Source: Ephydatia muelleri
Lineage: Eukaryota > Porifera > Demospongiae > Spongillida > Spongillidae
NCBI GenBank assembly: GCA_013339895.1
Contig: JABACO010000024.1
Coordinates: 248,001 to 312,000 of the forward strand
Length of the DNA: 64,000 bases
Direction: 5' to 3'
This document shows, piece after piece, positions 11,217 through 21,521 of this stretch. The notes under the pieces are model-generated. The model did not search any database, was not told where the DNA came from, and was given only the letters and a program-made list of their open reading frames with translations. Every line of letters begins with the position of its first letter. Within the stretch, counting starts at the first letter, position 1. The position numbers and the translations under genes are program-made.

Positions 11217-11891
11217 GGACTTCCTATGTCACGTGCAAAGGCCTCAATCGGACCGACGGTCGCGCTCACAATGTTTTTAATTGTTCCATATCGATCACGG
11301 TCAGCGGTCTGCATTTGACAAAGTGACCACATCCACCTAAAACTGGTAGACCGCTGCAACACTGTAGCTGTCTTCATCTCTTCCTATTATCTGCAACCGC
11401 TGAATGTGACACCAGAATGACAAAATATGCGGGTAGACAGAATCTGTCCGATACCGGTTCGGTAAATTGGCTACCCTTGGTGTGTAACTACCTCGAAACA
11501 CCTTATTGTCACCATTCCTGATTAGTGTGGCCTTTTCTTGCCTTTTGTGTATGCCATATATGGTCAGGTTTATTATTTGTAGCTGGGTGCACAATGTGGA
11601 GTGCTGCGTCAGTACTGTGCATGCATTACATGATGAGCTTATGAAGTGCGGAAAAAATAAACGTGTATACAATGACAAGGAATAGCCAATCAGCAAAGAA
11701 GACCTCTCCTGTTACCAAGAACTGCAATTAATGGGTGCTCATTTAAGTCGTTCCCGCGCATCTGCTCATCGTTGACTCTGCATGCATGCACGTGCATGCA
11801 CGCTGGCTAAATGTATTATTTGCCCGATGCATGCCAAGCGCATGCGCGCCGCACATTCAGCACTGTCCGAGCAGTTGGCAATTAATCAGAT

Positions 11892-12362
11892 ATGCAGCAG
11901 GTCATCAGTGACATCAGCACGGACAAGTTTGCCAGTAACATAGCCGTAGGAGGACCGGGGGGAGACGTCTTCTGCTTCTTAGGTCGCACGGAGCATAACG
12001 TCAGGAATATCACGTTCTTCCGTACCGATGGCGTGATTCGCTGCCTCACTTGCTTCAAGTATGACGGGACTAGCATATCTGTCGGGCAACGTGTGTGCGA
12101 TTCAAATCCAGCAACCTTTAGTTTCCATTCGGAAGAACAGGTCCGCACTGTTTACCTATACTCCAACTCCATGAATGGCGGCCGGTTCGCGGGAATCAAA
12201 GTGGTTACTGACAGGCAGGAATGCGAGGCGTACGCGGGCAATTACACACCCAGAGCGGAAGACCAAGCGGAAGTCGCGGTTGGAACAGAGAAATGGAACG
12301 GAATATTTGGACGATCGGCAGTGGACATCGACAGTTTTGGCGTAGCCATGTTGATACATTAA
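11892..12362 (+). CDS. Jacalin-like lectin domain protein, intronless, 156 aa
   Basis: Complete frame from ATG to TAA with no introns and no signal peptide. After about 17 residues it shows VGGPGGDVFCF, repeated beta-strand-like segments, GRFAGIKVV, and a C-terminal GIFGRSAVDIDSFGV that matches the last strand motif of jacalin-related beta-prism lectins (G-x-x-G-R-S-x-x-x-I-D-x-x-G). Family members bind carbohydrates. The length suits one single domain. Six cysteines are present, unusual for a cytosolic lectin. Local GC is higher than in neighbours, and the window offers no partner gene. The alternative is an unrelated beta-sandwich protein. I saw no AATAAA just downstream. Confidence 0.7.
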   Translation: MQQVISDISTDKFASNIAVGGPGGDVFCFLGRTEHNVRNITFFRTDGVIRCLTCFKYDGTSISVGQRVCDSNPATFSFHSEEQVRTVYLYSNSMNGGRFAGIKVVTDRQECEAYAGNYTPRAEDQAEVAVGTEKWNGIFGRSAVDIDSFGVAMLIH

Positions 12363-12574
12363 CCTTCCGCAGAAGCAACGGTGTAAATATATTTTGCCAC
12401 ACAATGCACTCGTCATTGCTGCCATATAATATTTCAGTGCATGTTAATCGCTGATAATGACGACTACATCTGTCATCGACACGGCGAAACATGCATGTAG
12501 TCTCGTATCCAGATCCATAAATATTAAGGGCCTGGCCAATCCGTCGAAGAAATCGAGTTGTTCTGGTGCACCGG

Positions 12575-12847
12575 AATGTTGGCGCTCCAATCGATTTTCT
12601 GACGTACTCTATGGTTAAAATTCCAAGAAATGTATGGAAAGTTGAACTTGTCCCTGGTTCGATCCAACTCTAAGGCCACTCAGGCAAGAGGCTGGTTGTA
12701 TGAGGGTCCTGTAGACCAAGTGTAATTTATTGCAGACGTGTAATATATATTTGTATTTCGAATAAGCATATGGAATGTTGAATTAAGCTCAAACTACGCC
12801 ACTGCGTCAGTCGGTCAATTCCAACTTCTGATTGGAGCGCCAACATT
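12575..12847. mobile_element. MITE, 273 bp, 17-bp perfect inverted ends
   Basis: AATGTTGGCGCTCCAAT at 12575-12591 and its exact complement ATTGGAGCGCCAACATT at 12831-12847. There is no coding potential between. An internal GGTTCGATCC resembles a Pol III B box but no A box was found. Confidence 0.65.
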
Positions 12848-12919
12848 TAGACGTTTGATTGCAATTACCTCTTGTACAATATGGTGGCAAGTTTTACTCG
12901 TTTAAATATTGCTTTCGTG

Positions 12920-13421
12920 AAAAACGCTGGCATTTAATGTCATGTATGTATGGGCCATGGATTCCATCAGGAGTATAGTATTGGTCTGACATAGTATATA
13001 AAGACTAGCAAGCGTGCGAAGAAGACCTTTAATCAAAGGAGACCACCTTTGGAAAGCCTTTGCAGCGCAATACAAGCTGGGTTTAAAGTCAGTTGAGATA
13101 TGAACACCCAGGTCACAAATACCGTAAACTCTGTTTAACAGCACACCACTAAAGAGTAAGAAATGTTGGCAGAGTCATGCCCAAAGGATATTGCTCTGCA
13201 TTTTTGAAAAGCGCTGCCAGATTTGCAACCACGTACAACGCTAGGGATAAAGGTGAAAGTGGATCAGAAGACTGAGCAACATAGAGTTTTGTATCATCTG
13301 CAAATATTGCTGGTGGTACCAAGCAATCTAGAAAAAAATGTATATGATTCACTCCGTAAATAGTTGTTTTCCTAGACGGTGACGCATGCGCTACGTGTCT
13401 CAAGAACTGAATTCTATTCAT
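12920..13421 (-). mobile_element. LINE reverse transcriptase remnant (CR1/L2/Jockey-like)
   Basis: Two minus-strand frames separated by a stop or shift near 13149. The upstream one carries FADDTKLYV, the catalytic ADD box of non-LTR reverse transcriptases. The downstream one carries CDLGVHISTDFKPS, the conserved kDLGV segment after the palm. No endonuclease or 5' part is seen, so this is a dead fragment. It is a different LINE type from the RT-nuclease family elsewhere in the window. Confidence 0.75.
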
Positions 13422-13545
13422 AAATCTCTAACAATGATTGTATTATGTCGAACAGTGATGGCTAGGATCATCTTGATTTGGCACTTATTCATAGCACCAT
13501 GCAGCCGCTATACGAGAGTCAGAACGTCACTTCTATAGTATAGTG

Positions 13546-13640
13546 GCGGATCCGGGGGGGGGGGGGGGGGGGGGGGGGTTCGGAGGGGGGGGGGGGGGGG
13601 GGGTTCGGGAGATTGCAACCCCCCCCCCCCCTCCCCATCC
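13546..13640. repeat. Poly-G/poly-C block
   Basis: GGCGGATCC followed by two long G runs (each about 18-23) separated by TTCGGA, then a C run. It can form a hairpin or G-quadruplex and is a likely sequencing-error hotspot. From 13641 to 14525 I see no gene. Confidence 0.9.
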
Positions 13641-14525
13641 TACAAACCCGCATTAGTAACAATTAAGAATTATTGCAAAGTAAAGATGGCTGAAATTCGT
13701 AATACAACTGCAGCTGTGCGAGCAAACACACGGCAAGGCAGTATCATGACGATTTTGAAGAGGTTTGTCTAATTGATTAGACAAAGCAGAACGATCCTTC
13801 TCCTTAATGAGAAGGATCAAGGCATACGCTAGATCGGTTATGACAGAAGAACGCTTTTCTGATCAGGCTTCGATTTTCATGCACTATACAGAAAGACTAC
13901 TTGCTGATGAAATTTGCAAGGAATTCGTGCAGGCCCATCCCAGAAAACTGTTTCAAGCATTCTTATTTGACGATAGTAGTACATAGATCTAGCAATTCTT
14001 GTAATACATAGATCTAGCAATTCTTGTAATCGTAATTAGACAAGTAAATAAAACCCTTCTCTATGAGAAAGTTGGTGGGATATAGGATTTGAAGGCAATG
14101 GTGGTGTAAAAAGCAAGGAAACAAGGTTCTGTAATAGTAAGGGAAAATGTCATAGTCCTATATTTAGCACACGAACATAGTATATGCTACAAACGGGCTA
14201 AATATAACAGCCGGTGGAGTTGGTGCGCAGTTGTTTCGTCTTCGATACGCATCTGTTGCTCAAATAAGGCCTTAATTTCTGCAGTCACCTTGGACAAACG
14301 CCCTGAGCCTGGCTTTCTAACGATGCTGTGGGTTTCACGTACCCCTTCAAAAACAAAAAAACCTTTTCGTGACTACACGATAGATTTTCGGCCTACAGTA
14401 GGTTACATATTGTAGAAGCTTTGTAGCCTTGCGAGCAAGACATAACATACGAAGCTTTGAATAGTCATCTTCATCAACTGAAGCACGTGTGTAATAGTGG
14501 CCGAATATAAAAACTAACCTAAAAC

Positions 14526-14660
14526 GATGACTTGCAATGTGCTAAATAGTAAACGATACAGAGCCAAATGAATCTACAAACGAAGCAATATATTCATCGC
14601 ACGGTCGTACCATTAAGACGATGTGTGATATTTAATTTGACCGCTACTGTATCTGCAAAC
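14526..14660 (+). repeat. Stray copy of ankyrin-cassette intron sequence
   Basis: ACGATGACTTGCAATGTGCTAAATAGT through GACCGCTACTGTAT matches 42075-42210 in the same orientation, and matches 30945-31080 and 34515-34645 as reverse complement. It is a displaced piece of the sequence that flanks the Y-type ankyrin exon. Confidence 0.8.
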
Positions 14661-14700
14661 AATATTATGTCTCGTCTAAAAATTGTAGATGTATCTCCCT

Positions 14701-14963
14701 TTTGTAAACTGTATCAATTTAAATAGGGGAAGTATATAAGTGCATTTAATCATGCCATTGCTTGCCTCTTGCAGTACACAAAGTATACAAAATGATACTA
14801 TAACATTTATTGAACTTAACTGAAACCCATGTGCGAAAATTTAGTACCCTAAATAATGGTGTTCAATTTACACTACCTTCATAGTATGATTGACATTAGC
14901 TCAGTTTTGTAAACTGTATCCATTTAAAAATAGGGGAAGTATATTAGTGCATTTAATCGTGCC
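14701..14963. repeat. Direct repeat flanking a truncated ankyrin exon piece
   Basis: A segment starting TTTTGTAAACTGTAT and including AGGGGAAGTATAT occurs at about 14701-14757 and again at 14905-14963. Between the copies, 14815-14903 matches the sequence downstream of the D-type ankyrin exons (32977, 35825 and 41760), ending in the last codons of that exon in minus orientation. It is a truncated pseudo-exon. Confidence 0.7.
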
Positions 14964-15073
14964 TCTTGCTGTGCAGTATCTATACAATGCATTGGTAAAA
15001 AGTTTTTAGTGTGTTGACCATTATCGTAACGTTACAGGGAATACACAAAATGTGTACAAAATGATAACTATAC

Positions 15074-15457
15074 CTAAATTACATCACAAGTATATATATT
15101 ATGAGAAAGGATGGCAATGGCATTAGCTCGCACCAGGTGAAGATTCAGACACCCATAGAGTTCAGTAAGGACCACTGACTTTGCCTTTGAGGAGCAAGTG
15201 GATAAATGCGACGCTAGCTGGGAGATAGACTCCAAAGCCTCCTTTTCCCAAGCTCCACACAATTCCACCACCAATGATACACACACCCAAGCCAGTTCAT
15301 CCCATTTGGCATCATTTGAACAGTGCTTTCTTTGCTCAGTGGTCCGAGCAGCTGCACCTGTTGTCACACTGGCTTCTAAAATAATTGTGGGATTAAGTGG
15401 GGATGTGACCGACAGGTTGAAAGCTGCTGACTTGCACAGGACCCAGTTTGGAACCAA
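15074..15457 (-). pseudogene. LINE endonuclease C-terminus, inactivated
   Basis: The 127-codon minus frame aligns along its length with the restriction-like endonuclease part at 46934-47434: VPNWVL, LSVTSPLN, and the region around LAWVCVSLVVELCGAW. The Asp in the AAFDLSV position of that copy is Asn here (AAFNLSV), and the upstream RPAD segment is disrupted by a frame change near 15470. This would remove catalytic acids. Confidence 0.7.
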
Positions 15458-15504
15458 GCTTGGAGGAAAGGCTCAATGGGTGACCGGAGTCAGCAGAAGT
15501 TCCC

Positions 15505-15660
15505 TCTGATAACACACACACCCAACTCCTCACACCAACACTCACCTCCTCATGCCCACACCCACTTCCCCACAGCCACACCCACTTCCCCAAACCCTCC
15601 ATTCCCATCATCATCCCTCACCAAACCCTCCCTCATTACATCCACCCTTCCATTTACCCT
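15505..15660. repeat. C-rich minisatellite (CCCACACCCACTTCCCCA type)
   Basis: Same satellite family as at 30.4, 34, 36 and 37.4 kb. Adjacent 15680-15765 matches 37692-37760 (ATCACATGGTAGGATCACCAG and the GGCAAGACAAC block). Confidence 0.85.
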
Positions 15661-16039
15661 CTCTCTTAACACACTATTCAATCACATGGTAGGATCACCA
15701 GATACCCTGATCACACCATCAAACACTCAGGCAAGACAACTTGGGGAGAGAATGTCTTTTTATTTGGTCGGACATTTGAGACATGCAAAGCCACTTCCCA
15801 AAAACAGTACTTGTTACCAATGGATTTAGTAGACCATTCGAAATATGACCAAAAAAATGTACATGTAATTGGACAAAGAGACAATTTTAGAGTCCGGCTC
15901 TTTGAATGTCAATGTTGCTACAGGAGTTGGGTTTTGAGTACCAATGAAATATAGATAACAAAACCTCTTGTAAAGCAACAGACACCTGACAAGGAACAAC
16001 AGTCTAGGATTCTTCACACCATGTAATGTTACGTACACT

Positions 16040-16330
16040 TTGCTATCTTGTACAGTTGGTCACAATATCATTTATATGGCGGCTTAACCTTTTTGACTGT
16101 GCAACTATACTAATGAGTTAGTGATGTGCACAACAGATGTAACATGTCAATGTGGGTAACCCTCTTCCTCACACCCTCCTTTTCCACACCCTCTATCTTC
16201 ACACACTCCATTACTGGCACCCATCTCCCACACCCTCCTACATCACCCCTCGCCTATCACACCCACCTCCCACACCCACACCCCTTCTGCCTTCACTCAT
16301 TCAAGACATCCTGATGACACTAGCCTCCTT
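16040..16330. repeat. Cassette fragment with C-rich minisatellite
   Basis: GTGATGTGCACAACAGATGTAACAT leads into CTCACACCCTCC units. It matches the lead-in and start of the C-rich block at 37315-37400. From 16331 to 16569 there are short direct repeats of ATGACACTAGCCTCC and otherwise AT-rich sequence. Confidence 0.75.
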
Positions 16331-16569
16331 CCTATAATGACATTAGCCTCCATCCAGATGACACTAGCCTCCTTTCTAATGACACTAAGTTGAACGCTGT
16401 TATTATTTATACAAATGCATGGCATTTCCAATGTTGATAACACTATTATAAATAGCACAAATATAATACTATAATAACAAACATACTAATTCATGCTAAA
16501 ATTATTTAAAATAAAATGACAATGAAAATAAAATATTCAGGTATTATTAATTTAGTACAGATGAGATTG

Positions 16570-16893
16570 CTATGAGCAATAAGACGTGGACCAATGATGA
16601 TTGTCCAAATCAAAAGCCACTCTCTCTTTTCCCACTTCACGCAAAGCTACTGATAGTTGTTGGACTGAGGGGAGGTAGTGATTGGGTGGTGCCCAGTCCA
16701 ACCATCTCGTCAGCATGGCTGAATAGTAGTGCTCTTCATGAGTGCGGCCAGGTTCTCTTACTATGGCAGATAGTTCATTGTCTGTGAAGCCAAGCTTCAT
16801 GCCAATGCCTCTCCATTCAGAGCATGCTTTCTTGGTCATTTTAAAAATTTGAGTATGGTTGTCATCATGTAGTATAATTTCAATTTTCACAAC
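16570..16893 (-). CDS. Death-domain exon, 3' end of FN3-Roc-COR gene
   Basis: Terminal exon. The acceptor CCACTGTAG precedes GTTGTGAAAATTG at 16893, phase 0, and the stop is at 16570 (107 codons). Residues about 20-95 read as a Death-fold domain, with EWRGIGMKLGFTDNELSAI, a variable loop, MLTRWLDWAPP and LSVALREVGKERVAFDL, the pattern of six amphipathic helices. Death domains mediate homotypic assembly in signalling complexes. The phase matches the donor at 17515, so it follows the Roc-COR exon. A 622-bp intron containing a MITE lies between. Confidence 0.82.
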   Translation of the reverse strand, partial: VVKIEIILHDDNHTQIFKMTKKACSEWRGIGMKLGFTDNELSAIVREPGRTHEEHYYSAMLTRWLDWAPPNHYLPSVQQLSVALREVGKERVAFDLDNHHWSTSYCS

Positions 16894-17052
16894 CTACAGT
16901 GGAACATAAGGTGATTATGTACATGTACATCATAGCTAGTATACACTTTAGACAACTAAAAAGATAAAGAACTAGATGTAAACATGATACAATAGTACGG
17001 AAATACTAGGGATACTATGGATATTAATTAGGGAATAATAAAACAATACATG

Positions 17053-17305
17053 AGATCGTTTCCACGAAGTGACCTGTTAAAAAGCATGTTCATTGAAGAT
17101 TTCATATATTTTTGATATTCTAGAAGTCTGAAATGTCCTGTACCTGTTGCTTCTTACATACCGAGCATCGGAGTATCTGTCATGGAGTTGTAAGGCTCTG
17201 AATTTGTAATCAAGCATACATTTCAACGCAAGTGTAAAATTTCTATTGCGGTACTGGAAATTTTATTATGTATGCGCTAGGTTCCTTTCTGAGGAAACAA
17301 TCCGA
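17053..17305. mobile_element. MITE, copy 1 (GATYGTTTCC ends)
   Basis: Left end GATCGTTTCCACGAAGTGACC; right end AGGTTCCTTTCTGAGGAAAC then AATCC, an imperfect inverted pair. The interior matches 19731-19955 in parts (AAGTCTGAAATG versus AAGTCTTAAATG; GTACTGGAAATT in both). It lies in the intron before the Death exon. A solitary end GCACTAGGTCACTTTTCGCG occurs at 2969 within another repeat. Confidence 0.65.
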
Positions 17306-17514
17306 CATGGCCAATTGTTTTTTCACTCCCTTCCCACCCCTTACCTCTTTGCACTTGTGTGACATCTTCTGCTCCTGAAATAGTATTAAGCACATGTTTA
17401 ACATAGCATAATATCAAAATGATATCTTCCTACCCATGTATACATTTCAAGGTGCAAAATTCACAGTTTCTTTCCTTCAAAAACTGACTTATAATGACAC
17501 ATTTGTAACCCTTA

Positions 17515-19631
17515 CCTGTACAAACCATTGCTTATCTTCCTTTGATAGATAACTTGGAGTACCACTATAGTAACATTTCATTTGCTGCGACTCATCATCG
17601 AATGCACACGTAGCAGGATGTGGATCGTGTACATAACTACCATTGTCATACTTGCATCTCTTTGGGCAATAGAATCCATATGTTGGAGATGGATATTTCA
17701 TATCTTTGCAAACAGTAGAAAGCACATCATTCATATCTTGATAAATCTTATATTTTACTTCCGGCAATTCTTCCGGCATATCTTCTCCCATAAGGCATAC
17801 TTCATAATGTGCAGAGAATTCACTAAATATTACATTATATGTTATTCTTGAATATGTACAATGGAAGTCTATTTTATTTCTAAATTGGGATGCGCCTTTA
17901 TTGAGTTCCCACTTGTGTGAAACAATAAGTTTGATTGTTGCCGCACAGAAAAGCCCAACAGGACAGTAGCCATGATCAAACAACACTAAATAGCACAAAG
18001 ATTTGTCAGATCGGTTACGAGACAGTGTATCTTTGGGTAGTACAGAAGGCATAAAATACTTATTTGCCTCCATTTTTGATATAATATGACGATGATGTAA
18101 TAGACTAATTAGTTCCTGTACTTTTAAGCAGCCCTCAACACCTCTTAGAACTGAAGCATCAAATTGTCCCTTCTGTGTGAATAATTTCTTATGTTTCAAG
18201 TGTGGGCCAGATATTGAATTTTCAAAATACTGAATGATAATTTTTGAGATGGAATCAAATATGAGCTGAAAGTCAGTAATCACATATTCATTTAATCCAG
18301 GGATGTCGGAATAGTATAGCAACGTGCCAGCTTCATAGTGGAGATAGTGAAGAACACCATTTATGTCTTCTGTAATACCACACACATGTGCTATATCTTT
18401 ACAGTCACTCTTTCCTAACTTGCTGAGCTTCTTCATTTCCGCAAGTTTATGAAGCACAAAATCAAACATCAGCCAAGGCGCCGGAACATCTCGAGATTCG
18501 ATTTGTAATATCAATTCTTCAATTTTCTTCTTCACTAACACTATATCATGTTGACTAAAATTATCAATGCCAGTAATTAAGTCTTCCATGCTTTGCACCT
18601 GGATGGATTCAAATGCTTTTGATGGGTGTAGCCAGCCATACAATTTCATAGCAATGCTTTCAATTTGTGCTTTTTTATTTCTCTGTTTGTCAGATTGAGG
18701 GTCTTGAGAGACTTCCAGTTATCCTTATGGGTGCCAATTAATAATATTTTGCACGGAAACGGCTCTTTTTTTTGTGACACTGCAAAACTGGCAAGAGCAT
18801 GGGAAATAATATCTTTGACAACATAGGTATCCTGCCACACATTTTGCCCTTCACGTTGACTTTCTGGCTGATACTGAAACTGGATGTAATGCTTCGAGAT
18901 CATCGGTCAATTTAAAAACAAGAACTGTTAGAGATGGACCACTTATTAGGAGAGGAAATATCTCTTGAAAGCTGGGTTGTCCCCCGCCATCAATAATTTG
19001 CAGAAACGTTGCTTTATCAATGTTAAGAGCTCCCACCACCTCCTCCCATTTCCCGGTCTTAATAGCATTGCGGAAAAGCTCTGTAATATCTATATCTGTT
19101 GTAAACAGTTTCTGTATTTCATTTGTTTCAAAAGTTTCAGAAGGGTGAAATGTTTCTTCTGTTACAACCTGCATTAGTGGTCTGTCTGAACCCAAATCAC
19201 GTGATCCAACACTATGTTGAGACTCTAAACTTGAATTCTGCTGTCCATCATATTTTATTGTATGTTCATCTAATGATTCTTCTGGAAGATCATTGCTTTC
19301 AGTATCACAGTGTAATTTTGTGTTGCCTAAGCATTGCATTAGGGATTTTGCTATGTCGTCTAATTTTTGGCAAGTCCATTTCCATTCATTGCGTCCCTCA
19401 TTTGTCATCGCTATTCGTTGCACAAAAATAGGACCACACACTTCTGCAATATTTGTGCTAGGTTCAATGTTGCTGCCAATGGGTTGCACCCTACACCCTC
19501 AACAACTCTCAAGAGCTGTTTTCTAAGAGTGGTTTTCCCAGCTCTTGGGGTTCCATAGAAAATTAATTTGATAATTCTCAGTTGTTTAAACGTGATATGT
19601 TTAGAAATGTTCAAAATAGCGGATACATTTT
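17515..19631 (-). CDS. Roc-COR GTPase exon (ROCO), three single-base frame breaks
   Basis: A large exon. It has acceptor TTTTTCTCTTGTCAG at 19632 (phase 1) and donor CAG/GTAAGG at 17515 (phase 0). The Roc GTPase part has Walker A GTPRAGKT, a switch-like DGGGQPSFQEIFP and the G4-like GTHKDN; the COR part follows (GVLHYLHYEAGTLLYY, NEYVITDFQLIFDSI), then a Cys/His cluster (FYCPKRC, HDPHPATC). ROCO proteins are GTP-dependent signalling scaffolds. The frame breaks three times, near 19489-19491, 18893-18894 and 18671-18676. Each break is restored by adding one base to a short homopolymer, and the 2117-bp length then keeps the expected phase. This suggests assembly deletions or a young pseudogene. 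Confidence 0.85.
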
Positions 19632-19730
19632 CTGACAAGAGAAAAAGGAATTTAATTATGATCTTTATGCTAAAATAAAATATGCTACCAGTGCAAATGC
19701 AGAGAACGTTACACCTTTAGACATTACACG

Positions 19731-19955
19731 GGATTGTTTCCGCGAAAAGGGAACTAGTGCATGTTTGTCAAGATTTGAAGTTTTGTAATATTCCACAAGT
19801 CTTAAATGACATCTACACAGCTATTCACAGAATCGGAGAGTTTTAAAGCTCTGACCTATTTATTAGCCATTCACTTCAAGGCATGTCTTCATTCCATAGC
19901 ATGTACTGGAAATTATATAATGTATGTGTTAGGTCTCTGTTTGCGGAAATGATTC
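19731..19955. mobile_element. MITE, copy 2 (GATTGTTTCC ends)
   Basis: GGATTGTTTCCGCGAAAAGG at the left and TTTGCGGAAATGATTCC at the right form imperfect inverted ends, related to 17053-17305. It lies in the intron between the third FN3 exon and the Roc exon. Confidence 0.65.
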
Positions 19956-20156
19956 CAAATGATGAATACTGTACATTGAAATAAGACGGTATTATGTTTT
20001 GTTGAAACTAGTATTTCAACTGACGTATCGATCAAATTTACAAAATTAAGTGTTAGGTTTTTGGGTATTGATGTTAAACCCCCGTGCAAAACATAGCCTG
20101 CTGGATCATAAGTTTTTGTAATCAGTACAAATCTAAATATTTCTGTCACATCTTAC

Positions 20157-20437
20157 CTGTCTCTAGAGTGTGAATTGTGATTGGAGTGCAGTAGTCCCCA
20201 AAATGTACCGTCTTGGCCCTTACACGTATAGTGTACTCAGTGAGTGGTTGAAGAGAAATCAGGTCAGTACTGGTTGTGTCCTGAACTTCATGAAGCTGTT
20301 CACTTCCACCGTGCATAGTGTAGCTGACTTGATATTCTCTTATGATACACTTTGCATCATATGGAGGTTGCCAAGATATGGATATAGATGTGCTATAACA
20401 CTATCAACTTTCAGTCCAATTGGAGGAGAAGGAATTT
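20157..20437 (-). CDS. FN3 exon 3 of the FN3-Roc gene, one-base deletion
   Basis: Acceptor CCCTACTAG at 20438 and donor GAGACAG/GTAAGA at 20157, phase 1 on both sides. It encodes a fibronectin type III domain: IPSPPIGL, SWQPP, the YQVSYT strand, LTEYTIRVRAKT. Length is 281 against the 282 expected for a phase 1-1 exon. The base missing is an A in GTT(A)ATAGCACA compared with the other copies. Its phase-1 donor matches the acceptor of the Roc exon at 19631, which supports an FN3-Roc protein. Confidence 0.75.
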
Positions 20438-21239
20438 CTAGTAGGGAAAAATGCAAGCCTATTGTTCATATGCACTGAAAAATACTAACACAATACATCA
20501 GTGAGTGGAATTCATATCAAAACAGAAATTCCCTCCGATTCAACAGAGGAAAATTATAAACTATAGTGAGAAAGTGCTAAGTACATGTGCACACTGGTAT
20601 TCCAATTGTTAGAATAGAGTAGCAGTTAGACATTTTATGATTATTTAGAAGCACACATCTAACTGTGATACCGCTTTGGATTGATTTGCATCATAATGTA
20701 CAGTTAAGCCAAGAAGTAATGTGGCCCCTCTCACATGTTTATAAGTAGTTGGAATATATTCCTTCAACAACTTCTGTAACTACCATTAGTTTAGAAGCGA
20801 AAAAAAGAGTAAACAAGGGCATTATACTATAATGTCATAAAGTTTAACATGAAGCTAGACCTGAACTATACTACATGTATTTCAGCAGTACCATAACACC
20901 TGGACTTCACATGATGTGATCGCTTGAAGAGCTGTGATTCTGCAACAATGTTTTGATGGTTATATAAGACGTTGGACTGAATTTGTGCATATATAAAGAT
21001 GAGCTTTACCAATACATTTTTTTTCAAACTGCAAAGTTGGAGTATAGTTCTGCTATCAATAGATCTGAAGAATTCGTAGGCTCTGAGACATTATGAAGGA
21101 CGAGGTTTATACAGAGTATAAGTGTTAGGTTTTTGGGTAAGGATGTTAAACTGTACCCACCGTGCAAAACATAGCCTGCTGGATCATAAGTTACAAAGCA
21201 AATTTTGTAACAATTCTATATACTTCTGTCTCATCTTAC

Positions 21240-21521
21240 CTGTCTCTAGAGTGTGAATTGTGATTGGAGTGCAGTAGTCCCCAAATGTACAGTCTTGGCC
21301 CTTACACGTATAGTGTACTCAGTGTGTGGTTCAAGAGAAATCAGGTCAGTACTGGTTGTGTCCTGAACTTCATGAAGCTGTTCACTTCCACCGTGCATAG
21401 TGTAGCTGACTTGATATTCTCTTATGATATACTTTTGCATCATACGGAGGTTGCCAAGATATGGATATAGATGTGCTATTGACACTATCAACGTTCAATC
21501 CAATTGGAGGAGAAGGAATTT
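21240..21521 (-). CDS. FN3 exon 2 of the FN3-Roc gene, compensating indels
   Basis: Acceptor TTTCCTAG, donor GAGACAG/GTAAGA, length 282, phase 1-1. The N-terminal strand is intact (IPSPPIGLNVDSVNSTS). An extra A in GCAAAAGTA and a missing T in CATTTGGGG, relative to the other copies, put the middle of the domain out of frame. It is nearly identical to the flanking copies elsewhere, so it is either a degenerating duplicate or an assembly artefact. Confidence 0.7.

Noticed and set aside
12655..12675. Pol III B box GGTTCGATCC as evidence of a SINE
   Set aside because: No A box within a suitable distance; it lies inside a MITE with perfect inverted ends.
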